A DNA stretch of 64,000 bases from an uncultured Prevotellaceae bacterium (GCA_902767775.1 CACXIP010000018.1:88904-152903); one strand, 5' to 3'; counted from the first letter of the stretch, positions 8,761-18,193 are shown. Made by a program: numbers and translations. The notes: generated from the sequence alone by a model not told the origin.

Positions 8761-11325
8761 TTAGAATCTTAATGTCAGGTTGAGCATGCCGTTGATGCCG
8801 TAAGCGTAGTACTTCTTGGGATTGAGCGAGAATTTGTATGCCCTCACGTTGTTGACCGTGGTCTGTCCGTTTTCATCCTTGACGGTGTAGTCGCTGCGGC
8901 TCTGCTCGTAACCGCCTGTGCATATCTTGCGGTTGTTGAGGATGTTGGTGAGCGACAGGTTGATGGAGAGCTGCTTGCCTTTCTTCAGTCGCAGTGTCTT
9001 GCCCAGTGAGCCGTCGAGCATGAAACCGCCCTTGCCCTTGGCTTGCTCAGGCACGTTGAAGGTGCCGTCGTTGTTGACGATGTTCGGGTCGCCGGTCGCC
9101 ATGGTGGTGAGCGTTCCCACGTAGCGGTAGCTTGGTGAGTAGCTCAGGTAGATGCGGTCGTAGAAATTGCCCTTGAGGTCGATGAACCATCCGTTGGCGT
9201 GGTAGTCGAGGATGATGCTACCTGCGGTGAGCGGTGTGCTTGCCTCGTGCATGCCCTTGTTCATCACGATGTCATCGGTGTAGATGGCTTTGGTAGAGTT
9301 CATATACCTCACCTTGGCATTGTTCAGGTTCTTAGCCTCGCTGATGGTACCGATGGCCTGGATGTTGAAAGATGATGAGACCTTGACGGTGACACCTGCC
9401 TCAACGCCGTAGTATGCCTTGTTGATGTCGGTCAGTGAGACGTAGGAGAACGAGTTGATGTCGTCGAAGTAGAAGTTCTGCCACTCCGTCACATGGCTCA
9501 GGTAGTTGTAGTAGGCATTGATGTTGACGTGCAGGAGTGAGTTCATGAACTGATAACCGAGTTCGCTGCTGAAGATGCGCTCGTTGCGCAGGTTGGTCAC
9601 GAAGTCGTTGTTCATCTCGGGTGAGACGAAGGCTGTAGTGATTTGCGGTGCGCGGTGCTCGTATCCGATACCCAACAGGATGGTGTTGCCGCCACCGATG
9701 TTGAGGTTGGAGTTGAACTTGCCACCTCCGCTAACGAAATGAGCGGTCTTGCTCTTGCCGTAGGAGTATTCGGCAAACATACCGTTCTTCATCCGTCCGT
9801 CGCGCTGCATGCCGTCGTAGTTGAGCTTGGCGGAGACGCTGTAGTGGAGCGGACCGAAGTTCTCGGTGTAGTTGCCCCACAGCACACCGCGGCGTGCGTG
9901 CAGGTTGTAGTCATATCCGAAGCGGTCGCCCTCACCAACAACGCCATTGGGGTTGTTGAGGTCATACATCACTTCGTTAGACCCTTCGGCGTAGTTGCCC
10001 AAGGCGTAGGTGTTGACATTGTGGAATATTTGGGCACCCAGCAGGTCGTCCATGGTCTGGTAGTGCATACCCTTGTTGGCTCCCAGCATCACACCGATGT
10101 TGGCGTGCGACTTGGTGGTGAGTTGCTTGTGGAGGGTAGAGGACAAAGTGAGGTAGATGTTGTCGTTGTGTTTAGCCTGGACATAATACATGGCGTCGGC
10201 ACCCTGTGCTGCAGCGTTGCGGTTGGCAGCATAGAGGCGGTCCCAGTTGATTTGCCTTGCTTCCTTCGACGATGTCAGGAAATCATAAGCAGCGTTGAAG
10301 TCTGCCAGACCTTGTTCGGTACGGTTGTTCAAGTCGTCCTCGTCCCACACGTCATAGTAACTGCTGGGCAGGTTCTTCCAGTAGTCGGGCTGGGGGTTGT
10401 CGGCATTGTTGTAGTTGAGCTTGGTGCTCTTATACCTGCTGTACTTGCCGTGGAGCGAGGTGATGAGACGTGTCTTGGAGTCGATGTTCCAGTCCCATGT
10501 CAGCACGGCACTCGGTGCGAAATCGTTGATGATGCGCGAGTTGCGTACCTTGCCGTTCTGGTAGCCCCAATAGGGGTTGTACTGGTAGTTGTTCGCCAAC
10601 CAGTAGCTCTCGTCGGTGCCGGCGCCCTGCGATGCCCTCTCCGTCGGGTTGCCCCAAGTGGAGAATGAGATGGAGTGGTCGCCTGAAATCTTTTGAACAC
10701 CGAGGTAGTAAGACAGCGAGTTGTAGAAGGTGCCTTCCACATATCCTCTGCTTGCCCACCTGTAGCCGAGGCTGGCGGCGAATGCCCATCCGTCCTTGCT
10801 GATGCCGCTGCCATAGGTGTACATCGCCCTGGCAACATAGTTGCGGTTGGCGCCGCTGAGCGACAGCTTGTTGCCTTGGGCCACCTGCGATGCCCTAAAG
10901 TTGTAGTTGTTGCTGCCGCCGATGCCCGTCATGGAGAAACTGTTGTCCTCGAAGGGCAAGGTGGCATCCACGTTCCGCGTGAGGTTGTTGATGCCGCCGA
11001 CATTGGAGTATCTGAACTGTCCAGACTCCAAGTCGTTCATCAGTGCGCCATTCACGTAGATGTCGTTGTACTTCTGGCTGAGTGCTCTGAATCGGAACCG
11101 CACTGGCGAGAAGGTGAAACCCACCTCATTGGCGTATACGTTGGTGTTGCTGCCGAGGATGGTAACATTTTGTGACATGTCGTCGTCCTCACCCAACTGG
11201 GCCTCCGTAAATGTGAAGACCGCATCATCCAACGCACCGGTCTGCTCCAATGAGTCAACCTCTTGCGCAAAGGCAAGAGGGGAGTAGCAGAGAGCAAACA
11301 CTGCTATTTTCAGCATTTTTTGCAT
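8761..11325 (-). CDS. TonB-dependent outer-membrane receptor-like protein
   Basis: 854 residues. Signal peptide MLKIAVFALCYSPLAFA ends before QEV. A plug-like region follows (about 40-150: VTILGSN, RFRALSQKYNDIYVNGALMNDLESG), then a long beta-barrel of Tyr/Asn-rich strands ending in aromatic Phe (GMLNLTLRF), as outer-membrane barrels do. Unlike SusC proteins it lacks an N-terminal carboxypeptidase-like domain, and no clear TonB box is evident. First gene of a three-gene operon with two OB-fold lipoproteins; a consensus-like promoter lies 33 bases upstream. Divergent from a secreted nuclease gene. Likely imports a product released by that enzyme. Confidence 0.85.
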   Translation of the reverse strand: MQKMLKIAVFALCYSPLAFAQEVDSLEQTGALDDAVFTFTEAQLGEDDDMSQNVTILGSNTNVYANEVGFTFSPVRFRFRALSQKYNDIYVNGALMNDLESGQFRYSNVGGINNLTRNVDATLPFEDNSFSMTGIGGSNNYNFRASQVAQGNKLSLSGANRNYVARAMYTYGSGISKDGWAFAASLGYRWASRGYVEGTFYNSLSYYLGVQKISGDHSISFSTWGNPTERASQGAGTDESYWLANNYQYNPYWGYQNGKVRNSRIINDFAPSAVLTWDWNIDSKTRLITSLHGKYSRYKSTKLNYNNADNPQPDYWKNLPSSYYDVWDEDDLNNRTEQGLADFNAAYDFLTSSKEARQINWDRLYAANRNAAAQGADAMYYVQAKHNDNIYLTLSSTLHKQLTTKSHANIGVMLGANKGMHYQTMDDLLGAQIFHNVNTYALGNYAEGSNEVMYDLNNPNGVVGEGDRFGYDYNLHARRGVLWGNYTENFGPLHYSVSAKLNYDGMQRDGRMKNGMFAEYSYGKSKTAHFVSGGGKFNSNLNIGGGNTILLGIGYEHRAPQITTAFVSPEMNNDFVTNLRNERIFSSELGYQFMNSLLHVNINAYYNYLSHVTEWQNFYFDDINSFSYVSLTDINKAYYGVEAGVTVKVSSSFNIQAIGTISEAKNLNNAKVRYMNSTKAIYTDDIVMNKGMHEASTPLTAGSIILDYHANGWFIDLKGNFYDRIYLSYSPSYRYVGTLTTMATGDPNIVNNDGTFNVPEQAKGKGGFMLDGSLGKTLRLKKGKQLSINLSLTNILNNRKICTGGYEQSRSDYTVKDENGQTTVNNVRAYKFSLNPKKYYAYGINGMLNLTLRF

Positions 11326-11357
11326 AAGACAATAGGTTTGATAGTTGTGTTTGGATG

Positions 11358-11365
11358 CAAAGTAA
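11358..11365 (-). promoter_or_regulatory. -7 element of the receptor operon
   Basis: The minus strand reads TTACTTTG followed by C, one mismatch to TAnnTTTG. It is placed for a start of transcription about 25 bases before the receptor ATG. Confidence 0.4.
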
Positions 11366-11522
11366 CAAAAAAACTTTGAAAAAAAAAAGCAATGTTTAAT
11401 AAATTTTTGAACAAAAAATAATTTTTTTCGATAAAATTTCCGATATTTGCAAAATCAAACCAACAACTTGGATAACGCTCCATAGTGGGCACATCTATCA
11501 TGGCTAACCAATTATCTATAAT

Positions 11523-12581
11523 ATGTATATGAAAAGACATTTTTTGCTATTCATTATGTTGCTTGCCGTGGCAGTATCTGCATCGGCTCAGAAGAAATAC
11601 AATGTCTATGCCGTAGGGTTCTACAACCTGGAGAACCTCTTCGACACCTGCCACGATGAAGGTAAGAACGACTATGATTTCCTTCCCAATGGGTCATATA
11701 AGTGGAATGCCCTCAAGTACAACCGCAAGCTCCACAACATGGCTCGGACACTCGCTGATATGGGTACTGATACGGGCAGCGGAAAACTGCCACTCGGATG
11801 CGCCATCATCGGTGTCTCCGAGGTGGAGAACAGCCGTGCGCTCGACGACCTTGTGGCTCAGCCTGAACTGGCGGAGAGAGGCTACAAGTATGCCCACATC
11901 GAGGGACCTGACCGCCGCGGCGTGGACTGCGCGATGCTCTACAACCCGAAACTCTTCACACTGCGCGACGTGGAACTGATACCCTACGTTCCTGAACTGG
12001 AGGCAGATAGTTCGTTTATGACACGTGGTTTCCTCACTGTGTCGGGTATGCTGGCCGACGAGGCGGTGAGCGTTATCGTTTGCCACTGGCCGAGCCGCTT
12101 CTCGGGTTCATTCTACCGTGAGTGTGCAGGCCGTCAGGTGCGTGCCGTGAAGGACTCGCTGATGCGTGCCGACCCCAACCGCAAGGTTATTGTGATGGGA
12201 GATATGAACGACGACCCGCAGAACAAGAGTATGGCGGAGGAACTGGGTGCCAAGCCAAATATAAAAGATGTGGCCGACAACGAGATGTACAACCCATGGT
12301 GGAACGTGCTCAACAGTGGAACCGGAACGTTGAGTTATGAGGGCAGTTGGAACCTCTTTGACCAGATTGTGGTGTCGCCCAACATGCTCGACCGTGCTGG
12401 CACACGCGACTACTCCAAACTCACCTATTGGAGATGCAAGATTCAGAATTTCAGCTACTTGCTCCAGAGCGAGGGCCGCTACAAAGGCTCTCCCAAGCGC
12501 ACCACCGCTGGCGGAGTATGGCTTGACGGATATTCTGACCACCTCCCCACAGCCATCTTCCTCATCAAGGAGAAGAATTGA
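11523..12581 (+). CDS. Secreted endonuclease/exonuclease/phosphatase (EEP) family protein
   Basis: 352 residues; ATG 11523 or ATG 11529. Signal peptide KRHFLLFIMLLAVAVSASA precedes QKKYN. EEP-fold motifs appear in order: VGFYNLENLFD, a VSEVEN strand (metal-binding Glu), DRRGVDCAMLY, CHWPSRFSG, VMGDMNDDP (catalytic Asp/Asn) and YSDHLPTAIF (C-terminal Asp-His). The family cleaves phosphodiesters, usually DNA or RNA. It is divergent from the receptor operon. Downstream genes overlap it in series (TTG/TGA overlap with the glycosylase-like gene), so it leads a coupled group including uridine kinase. Confidence 0.9.
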   Translation: MYMKRHFLLFIMLLAVAVSASAQKKYNVYAVGFYNLENLFDTCHDEGKNDYDFLPNGSYKWNALKYNRKLHNMARTLADMGTDTGSGKLPLGCAIIGVSEVENSRALDDLVAQPELAERGYKYAHIEGPDRRGVDCAMLYNPKLFTLRDVELIPYVPELEADSSFMTRGFLTVSGMLADEAVSVIVCHWPSRFSGSFYRECAGRQVRAVKDSLMRADPNRKVIVMGDMNDDPQNKSMAEELGAKPNIKDVADNEMYNPWWNVLNSGTGTLSYEGSWNLFDQIVVSPNMLDRAGTRDYSKLTYWRCKIQNFSYLLQSEGRYKGSPKRTTAGGVWLDGYSDHLPTAIFLIKEKN

Positions 12582-13180
12582 GCACCGACATCATCCGCCA
12601 TCCATGGGCTCCCTTCCTGCCGGAGCATACACGGTTGCTGATGCTGGGTAGTTTTCCACCCGACCCTCATCGGTGGGCGATGGATTTCTTCTATCCCAAC
12701 TACATCAACGACATGTGGCGTATCTTTGGCATCTGTCTCCATGGCGACAAAGACAGGTATGTGGACGAGGAGCACCACACCTTTAAGTTTCAAGACATCG
12801 TCGCCATGCTGCAGGAGAGGGGAGTGGGGCTTTATGATACAGCGGTAGCAGTGAGGCGCACCACCGGCACTGCCTCAGACAAAGACCTGGAGGTGGTGGA
12901 ACCCACAGACCTGAGTGCTCTGCTGCACCAGGCACCAGAGTGTGAGGCGCTGGTGACGACAGGCCAGAAGGCGACCGACCTCTTCACGGCACATTTCGGC
13001 ATCCCCCAACCCAAGATGGGAGAGAGCGTGGGATTCTCCTTTGAGCAAAGGAAGATACGGCTCTACCGAATGCCGAGCAGCAGTCGCGCCTATCCCATGC
13101 GCTTGGAGCGCAAGGCTGCCTACTATCAGCCGCTCTTCGACCGCTATCTGATTTCAAAACCAACAACCATACAAACATGA
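12578..13180 (+). CDS. Uracil-DNA glycosylase superfamily protein, TTG start
   Basis: 200 residues. The N-terminal motif LLMLGSFPPDP corresponds to the water-activating loop of the UDG superfamily, and VTTGQKATD and LYRMPSSSRAYP match its later active-site motifs, the last replacing the HPS-type loop. The start is a TTG that overlaps the TGA stop of the nuclease gene; the conserved HPWAPFLPEH region before the motif requires this start rather than a later ATG. It ends in an ATGA overlap with uridine kinase. A repair enzyme in a salvage operon is unexpected but coupling may be incidental. Confidence 0.8.
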   Translation: MSTDIIRHPWAPFLPEHTRLLMLGSFPPDPHRWAMDFFYPNYINDMWRIFGICLHGDKDRYVDEEHHTFKFQDIVAMLQERGVGLYDTAVAVRRTTGTASDKDLEVVEPTDLSALLHQAPECEALVTTGQKATDLFTAHFGIPQPKMGESVGFSFEQRKIRLYRMPSSSRAYPMRLERKAAYYQPLFDRYLISKPTTIQT

Positions 13181-13803
13181 CAATTATCGGTATCGCAGGA
13201 GGAACAGGGTCGGGAAAGACCACTGTGGTGAAAAAAATCGTACAGGCCTTGCCGCCTCATTATGTGGCTGTCGTGCCACTCGACTCTTATTACAACGACA
13301 CGTCGCACATGACGGAGGAGGAACGGCATGCCATCAATTTCGACCACCCCGACGCCTTCGATTGGAAACTGCTCAACAAGCAGATCAACATGCTGCGAAG
13401 GGGAGAGGCAATCGAACAACCCACTTATTCTTATATCCTCAGCAACCGCTTGCCTGGAACAGTGCATGTGGAACCCAAACCTGTGATTATCATAGAGGGC
13501 ATCATGACGCTGTTTGACAAAAAACTGCGCGACCTCATGGACCTCAAGATTTTTGTTGATACCGACAGTGATGAGCGGCTCATCCGCAACATCACACGCG
13601 ATGTGGTGGAGCGTGGGCGCACCGTCGACATGGTGCTTGAACGTTACCTCAACGTGCTCAAGCCCATGCATGAGCAGTTTATTGAACCGACGAAGAAATA
13701 TGCCGACCTCATCATCCCTCAGGGCGGTGAGAATCTCAAGGGCATCGGCATCCTCTGCAAGTACATCGAGGGACTTGTTCCACGAGCAGATTTGGAAGAG
13801 TGA
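13177..13803 (+). CDS. udk: Uridine kinase
   Basis: 208 residues. P-loop GGTGSGKTT at 8-16; substrate-region motifs VPLDSYYND and NFDHPDAFDW; IIEGIMTLFD, where family members carry IIEGIL; RNITRDVVERGR lid region. It phosphorylates uridine and cytidine to UMP and CMP for pyrimidine salvage in the cytoplasm. Length matches the family. The start codon overlaps the stop of the upstream gene by four bases, and the purine nucleoside phosphorylase gene follows after 72 bases, giving a nucleoside-salvage pair. Confidence 0.96.
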   Translation: MTIIGIAGGTGSGKTTVVKKIVQALPPHYVAVVPLDSYYNDTSHMTEEERHAINFDHPDAFDWKLLNKQINMLRRGEAIEQPTYSYILSNRLPGTVHVEPKPVIIIEGIMTLFDKKLRDLMDLKIFVDTDSDERLIRNITRDVVERGRTVDMVLERYLNVLKPMHEQFIEPTKKYADLIIPQGGENLKGIGILCKYIEGLVPRADLEE

Positions 13804-13810
13804 TAAGACG

Positions 13811-13828
13811 AGTCCGACAAGTCCGACG
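13811..13828 (+). repeat. Two-unit 9-bp repeat (AGTCCGACA type)
   Basis: AGTCCGACA followed by AGTCCGACG between udk and deoD. The same unit is repeated nine times at 46661-46741. Confidence 0.7.
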
Positions 13829-13875
13829 AAAAACTTTGAATTGTGAATTCTAAACTATGAACTAAAATTTCGATT

Positions 13876-14583
13876 ATGGCAAAGACACCAACTCCCCATA
13901 TCGGGGCACAGTACGGCGAAATCGCCGAGACCGTCATCATGGCGGGCGACCCGCTTCGCGCCAAACTGATGGCAGAGAAATTTCTTGACAACCCAGTGCA
14001 ATTCAACAAAGTGCGTGGCATGCTCGGTTTTACAGGCACACACGATGGCAAACGCGTCAGTGTGATGGGGCATGGCATGGGTATGCCGTCCATTGGTATC
14101 TACACCTACGAGTTGTACAACTTCTATGGGGTGAAGAACATCATCCGCGTGGGGTCGGCTGGCTCCATCAACATGGACCTGAAGTTGGGCGACCTCGTCA
14201 TCGCCATGGGGGCATGCACCAACTCCAACTATGCTGACCAGTATGAGATGCCGGGCACCTACGCTCCCATCGCCAACTACGAATTGCTGCGCCGCGCGGC
14301 AGACACCTGCGACCGTCTGGGCTACCGCTACAAGGTGGGCAATGTGATGTCATCAGACGTGTTCTATGGTGAGAACGCCCACAACGACAAATGGATGAAC
14401 ATGGGGGTTCTGGCCGTTGAGATGGAGGTGGCTGCACTCTATATGAATGCTGCCCGCTCAGGTAACCGTGCCCTTGGCATCTGCACCATTTCCGACCACA
14501 TCCTCACGGGTGAGGCCACCACTGCCGAGGAGCGCCAAAACACCTTCACCAAGATGATGGACGTAGCATTCTCCTTGCTCTGA
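13876..14583 (+). CDS. deoD: Purine nucleoside phosphorylase, DeoD type
   Basis: 235 residues, close to the 239 of E. coli DeoD. Motifs: [22 protein letters not shown] (24-30, phosphate binding), [37 protein letters not shown] and [10 protein letters not shown] with the catalytic Asp. It splits purine (deoxy)nucleosides with phosphate to free base and (deoxy)ribose-1-phosphate. Active as a hexamer in relatives. It follows udk and is closed by a strong GAAA-loop terminator, so it ends the transcription unit. Confidence 0.96.
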   Translation: MAKTPTPHIGAQYGEIAETVIMAGDPLRAKLMAEKFLDNPVQFNKVRGMLGFTGTHDGKRVSVMGHGMGMPSIGIYTYELYNFYGVKNIIRVGSAGSINMDLKLGDLVIAMGACTNSNYADQYEMPGTYAPIANYELLRRAADTCDRLGYRYKVGNVMSSDVFYGENAHNDKWMNMGVLAVEMEVAALYMNAARSGNRALGICTISDHILTGEATTAEERQNTFTKMMDVAFSLL

Positions 14584-14618
14584 CACTCCCTTTCTGATGG
14601 TTCATTACAATTTATAGA

Positions 14619-14644
14619 GCATGGCTTGAAAAAGCCATGCTTTT
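14619..14644 (+). terminator. Rho-independent terminator after deoD
   Basis: GCATGGCTT (14619-14627) pairs perfectly with AAGCCATGC (14632-14640) around a GAAA tetraloop and is followed by TTTT. Confidence 0.85.
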
Positions 14645-14844
14645 GCAATGTAATATGATGTGCGATATGATCCACTCCTCATCCCTGATTACTCCGCTAA
14701 AGAAAACTGATAATGCTGTTTATGAAAATTGATTACATTGTTTAAGAAAAGCTGATCATTCCGCGATAACTCCTTTAACTCCTTAATTACTTGAAAGTAG
14801 ATAGTTGAGTATATGCGAAACTAAAATTAAAAACTATTATAATA

Positions 14845-16101
14845 ATGAGAAAAATACTGTTTCTTGTTTTATTGTTGGCTTTATTGCCCCAGATAAGAGT
14901 AGGGGGGCAGGGTATGGATGGACCGTGGAAAGGGAAACTGAAAGCGGGGGCACAGGAACTGACCATGGTGCTGCATATCGATGAGGGAAAGAAGACCGTC
15001 ACGATGGACATCATCGAGCAGGGAGCGATGGGACTGGAGATGCAGGTGAAAAGCCTCACCGATGACTCCCTTTTGGTATCCATTCCCAAACTGATGCTGA
15101 CATTTTCCGGAAAACGTACCGGCGACAAGATAAAAGGTACCTTTGTGCAGCGGTTGCAACCCCTCAAAGTAGAGATGGAGCGTGGCGATGTGTCGTACAA
15201 ACGGCCACAAGAACCTATTCCGCCTTTTCCCTATCAGACAGAAGAGGTGAGGTTTGTCAATCCCGTTGCCAACGACACGCTATCGGGTACGCTGACTTAT
15301 CCCCTGGGATACAAAGACAAGAAACGTAAACAACCACCAGTGGTGCTGATGGTGACAGGCAGTGGCGCAGAAAACCGCGATGAGGAGATTTTCTTCCACA
15401 AACCTTTCTTTGTGATTGCCGACTGGTTGGCACGTCACGGCATCGCCAGCCTGAGGTATGACGACCGAGGCTTTGCAAAGTCAACAGGTGTCTATGAAGG
15501 GGCTACCACACAGGACTTTTCGGATGATGCAGAGGCAGGCATCCGATATCTCAGAAGTTTGGGGAAATTCTCTAAGGTGGGACTGCTCGGTCATAGCGAG
15601 GGTGGTGGAATCGGTTATATGCTTGCCGCTAAAGATGCTATCGATTTCTTGGTGAGCCTGTCGGGGCCTGCATGCAAAATAGACACCCTGATGATGGTGC
15701 AGCTCAACCTCATCAGCCGTTCGCAGGGTGTGGCAAGCGATATTTGCAAAACGCCTGAGGATGCATGCAAGTACTTGAAAGCAACTTCTCCCGGAAACAA
15801 ATGGATGGAATATTTCATCGCCATGGACCTTCGCCCATATGTGGCAAAGACCCATTGCCCAGTCTTGGCTTTGGGCGCGGAGAACGACCTCAATGTGCCT
15901 CCTTCTGTCAATAATGAGGCATTGGAGCAGTGTCTGCCCAAGAATCCGAAGAATGTCATCAAGGTATATCCCGGTCTGAGCCATCTGTTCCATCACAGTC
16001 CCACGGGCAATCCCATCCTCGCATTCCAAATCGAGGAGACCATCTCGCCCGAGGTGCTGCAAGATATTTCCGAATGGATTCTTTTAGTTGTTGAAAATTG
16101 A
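14845..16101 (+). CDS. Secreted alpha/beta hydrolase
   Basis: 418 residues. A signal peptide (KILFLVLLLALLPQIRVGG) is followed by a beta-rich N-terminal domain (about 24-120, QELTMVLHIDEGKKTVTMDI) common in Bacteroidetes family members. The hydrolase domain then has PVVLMVTGSGAENRDEE (oxyanion-hole region), the nucleophile elbow GHSEGG at 249-254 (Ser251), an acidic residue in LALGAENDLNVP and His in PGLSHLFHH. Probable esterase or peptidase-like hydrolase in the periplasm; substrate unknown. The phosphatase gene starts 11 bases after it, so both are probably co-transcribed. Confidence 0.85.
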   Translation: MRKILFLVLLLALLPQIRVGGQGMDGPWKGKLKAGAQELTMVLHIDEGKKTVTMDIIEQGAMGLEMQVKSLTDDSLLVSIPKLMLTFSGKRTGDKIKGTFVQRLQPLKVEMERGDVSYKRPQEPIPPFPYQTEEVRFVNPVANDTLSGTLTYPLGYKDKKRKQPPVVLMVTGSGAENRDEEIFFHKPFFVIADWLARHGIASLRYDDRGFAKSTGVYEGATTQDFSDDAEAGIRYLRSLGKFSKVGLLGHSEGGGIGYMLAAKDAIDFLVSLSGPACKIDTLMMVQLNLISRSQGVASDICKTPEDACKYLKATSPGNKWMEYFIAMDLRPYVAKTHCPVLALGAENDLNVPPSVNNEALEQCLPKNPKNVIKVYPGLSHLFHHSPTGNPILAFQIEETISPEVLQDISEWILLVVEN

Positions 16102-16112
16102 AGATTGAATAA

Positions 16113-16625
16113 ATGACCACATTGTATCTGGTACGCCATGGTGAGACCGTGGATAATGCAAGACAGGTGATGCAGGGGCAGACACAGGGTGCCCTCAATG
16201 AGTGTGGCATCAAGCAGGCGGAGGAAGTGGCAGAACGTATGGCTTCTGTCGCCATCGATGCCTTCGTGTCATCCGACCTCAAGAGGTCGTACGATACCTG
16301 CGCCATCATCGCTGCCCGCCATGGGGCAGAGGTGGTTTCCACACCGCTGCTCCGTGAGCGCGACTGGGGAGACTTCACAGGGATGTTCATTCCTGACCTA
16401 AAGGACAAACCCTGGCCACCCAATGTGGAGCCGATGGGAACGCTCAAAGACAGGGCGCGACGCTTCCTTCGCTGGGTGGCTGAGACATATCCCAACCAGA
16501 CCGTGCTTGCCGTGGGACATGGCATCATCAACAAGGCGATACAGTCGGTGTATTACGACAAACCCATGCATGAGGTGCAGAAGATGATGAATGCAGAGGT
16601 ACGCATCCTGGAATTGGCTGATTAG
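16113..16625 (+). CDS. Histidine phosphatase family protein (phosphoglycerate-mutase-like)
   Basis: 170 residues. LVRHGETVDN at 6-15 holds the RHG nucleophile His9; Arg and Glu partners lie in SDLKRSYDTC and LRERDWGDFTG; VGHGIINKA supplies the second His. This is the compact broad-specificity phosphatase form related to CobC/GpmB, not a true glycolytic mutase. It ends 19 bases before a strong hairpin that can serve it and the facing gene. Confidence 0.85.
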   Translation: MTTLYLVRHGETVDNARQVMQGQTQGALNECGIKQAEEVAERMASVAIDAFVSSDLKRSYDTCAIIAARHGAEVVSTPLLRERDWGDFTGMFIPDLKDKPWPPNVEPMGTLKDRARRFLRWVAETYPNQTVLAVGHGIINKAIQSVYYDKPMHEVQKMMNAEVRILELAD

Positions 16626-16644
16626 GAGTTGAGAAATAAAAAAT

Positions 16645-16671
16645 GGCGGGGCTTCCTTGAGGAGCCCCGCC
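16645..16671. terminator. Bidirectional terminator between convergent genes
   Basis: GGCGGGGCT (16645-16653) and AGCCCCGCC (16663-16671) form a perfect 9-bp GC-rich stem. A-rich sequence precedes it, and it lies between two convergent genes. Confidence 0.8.
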
Positions 16672-16740
16672 TGCATTTGTTAACATGATTATCACTATAC
16701 TATCCCAAAGAACAATCTTTTTTCCTTATAACTGAATACC

Positions 16741-17943
16741 TTATCTGCGTCCGCGTCCGCCGCCACCGAAGCTGCCACCGCCTCCGCCTCGGCTGCCACC
16801 GCCGCTGAATCCACCGCCACGGCTACCGCCACCACTGTGGCCACCACCGAAACTGCCTGAAGAGCGACTTGAGCTGGAGGGAGCGCTGAAGCTGCGAGAG
16901 GGAGCGCTGCTGCCACGGCTTGAAGATCCGAAGCTGCGGGAAGGAGTGCTGCTCGTCGAGCCTATGCTGCGTGAGGGAGAGCTGGTGCTCGGAGTACCAA
17001 AGCTGCGCGGGGAACTGCTGCCACGGTTGGGTGTGCTGAAGTTGCGCGAGGGAGTGGTGGCACCTGCTGAGCCAAAGCTGCGCGAAGGAGTGCTGCTCGA
17101 GGAACCCATGCTGCGTGTCGAACCGTTTGTGGAGGGACGTGCCACGCTGCGAGAGCCACCGCCAAGTCTGTTGTTGTCGCGAGAGAAGGTGCTGCCACCT
17201 CTGTCGGAGAGACCTGCTCCAGAACGTGTGCGGATATCACGGTTCACGTTGCTGTTGCCGCCGTTGCTGCCGCCGTGGTTGGCCACATCAGGATTGTTGC
17301 CGTGGTTGCCGCCAGGACGTCCGTTGTTTCCACCATGGTTGTTGCCTCCTCCACGGTTGCCGAAGCCAGGATTGCGTCCGTCACGTCCGCCAGGACCACC
17401 TTGTCCGTGTCCGTAGTCACCGCGGTCGAATCTGTCGCGCATGCCACCGTGTCCACCACGATTTCCGTGTCCACGTCCTGCAAAGTCACGTCCGTGATAC
17501 CAGCTGCGTCCGCCGTTGCTTCTCCAACTGTGACCTCCACGATAGACTGTCCAGAAGTGGGGGCGTCCGAAGTAGAAGTAGTCGCGGTATGGGTAGCGGG
17601 CATAGATGCCGAAATGCCAGTATCCTCTGTCCCAATAGAGCGGGCGATAGAAATAGGAGGCAGCCAGATAGGCTTCATATTGCCACTCGAGCAGGATATA
17701 GCTCAGGTCAAGGTTGCGCTGTGTCCAGTAGACTCCGTAGAGGTCTGCCTGGGTGTTGACACTCATCAGGTAGTCGAGGTTGACCTCGTATGCGGCCTCG
17801 TACTGCTCCTCGGTGAGGTTGAGTTCATAGGCCATCTTGTCAGTAAGGAACAAAGCCTGCTGGCGGGCCTGCTCGTAACTCATTGCGCTTGCCGACAATG
17901 TGATGGTCAGCAGTGCTGTCATGGCTATCAGAATTCTTTTCAT
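16741..17943 (-). CDS. Secreted Gly/Arg/Ser-rich low-complexity protein
   Basis: 400 residues. Signal peptide KRILIAMTALLTITLSASA. Residues 21-110 form a conserved helical head (YEQARQQALFLTDKMAYEL, LNLTEEQYEAAYEV) and a Tyr/Trp-rich part (YFYRPLYWDRGYWHFG). From about 125 to the end it is Gly-, Arg-, Asn- and Ser-rich with recurring SRSFGS, TPSR and GGGSRGGG. The head resembles small Bacteroidetes exported proteins with a helical LTEEQ motif. The tail is probably disordered and highly basic, so it may bind polyanions at the surface. No enzyme motif. Confidence 0.75.
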   Translation of the reverse strand: MKRILIAMTALLTITLSASAMSYEQARQQALFLTDKMAYELNLTEEQYEAAYEVNLDYLMSVNTQADLYGVYWTQRNLDLSYILLEWQYEAYLAASYFYRPLYWDRGYWHFGIYARYPYRDYFYFGRPHFWTVYRGGHSWRSNGGRSWYHGRDFAGRGHGNRGGHGGMRDRFDRGDYGHGQGGPGGRDGRNPGFGNRGGGNNHGGNNGRPGGNHGNNPDVANHGGSNGGNSNVNRDIRTRSGAGLSDRGGSTFSRDNNRLGGGSRSVARPSTNGSTRSMGSSSSTPSRSFGSAGATTPSRNFSTPNRGSSSPRSFGTPSTSSPSRSIGSTSSTPSRSFGSSSRGSSAPSRSFSAPSSSSRSSGSFGGGHSGGGSRGGGFSGGGSRGGGGGSFGGGGRGRR

Positions 17944-18193
17944 TTTCGTATGGTTTTATTTGTTAGAAATGTTTTGTCTTGTTCTCACGATGCAAAGAAA
18001 CGAACTTTTCCAAACATGCTAAAAGGATTTTCCCTACATTAAGAGGGGAAAATCCCTAATCATTTTTTATGTTGCTGACTTTTGTTGGAAGACTTCTGCT
18101 TCCAATCTTTTATCCGCTGCCCAATGAACAGGAAATAACGTCCACAAAATGAGTTTTTTACCGCTAAATAGCACGGTTCTCGCAAAAAAGAAC
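17944..18193. other. Divergent intergenic region with an inverted repeat
   Basis: It contains a near-consensus minus-strand -7 element (TTTCTTTG followed by C, 17993-18000) for the Gly-rich gene. It also contains a 10-bp perfect inverted repeat, GGATTTTCCC (18025-18034) with GGGAAAATCC (18046-18055), which could be an operator or attenuator. No gene is seen. Confidence 0.5.

Noticed and set aside
9643-10668. 341-codon plus-strand frame within the receptor gene
   Set aside because: Antisense to receptor barrel strands; Val/Gly/His-rich shadow with no family signature.
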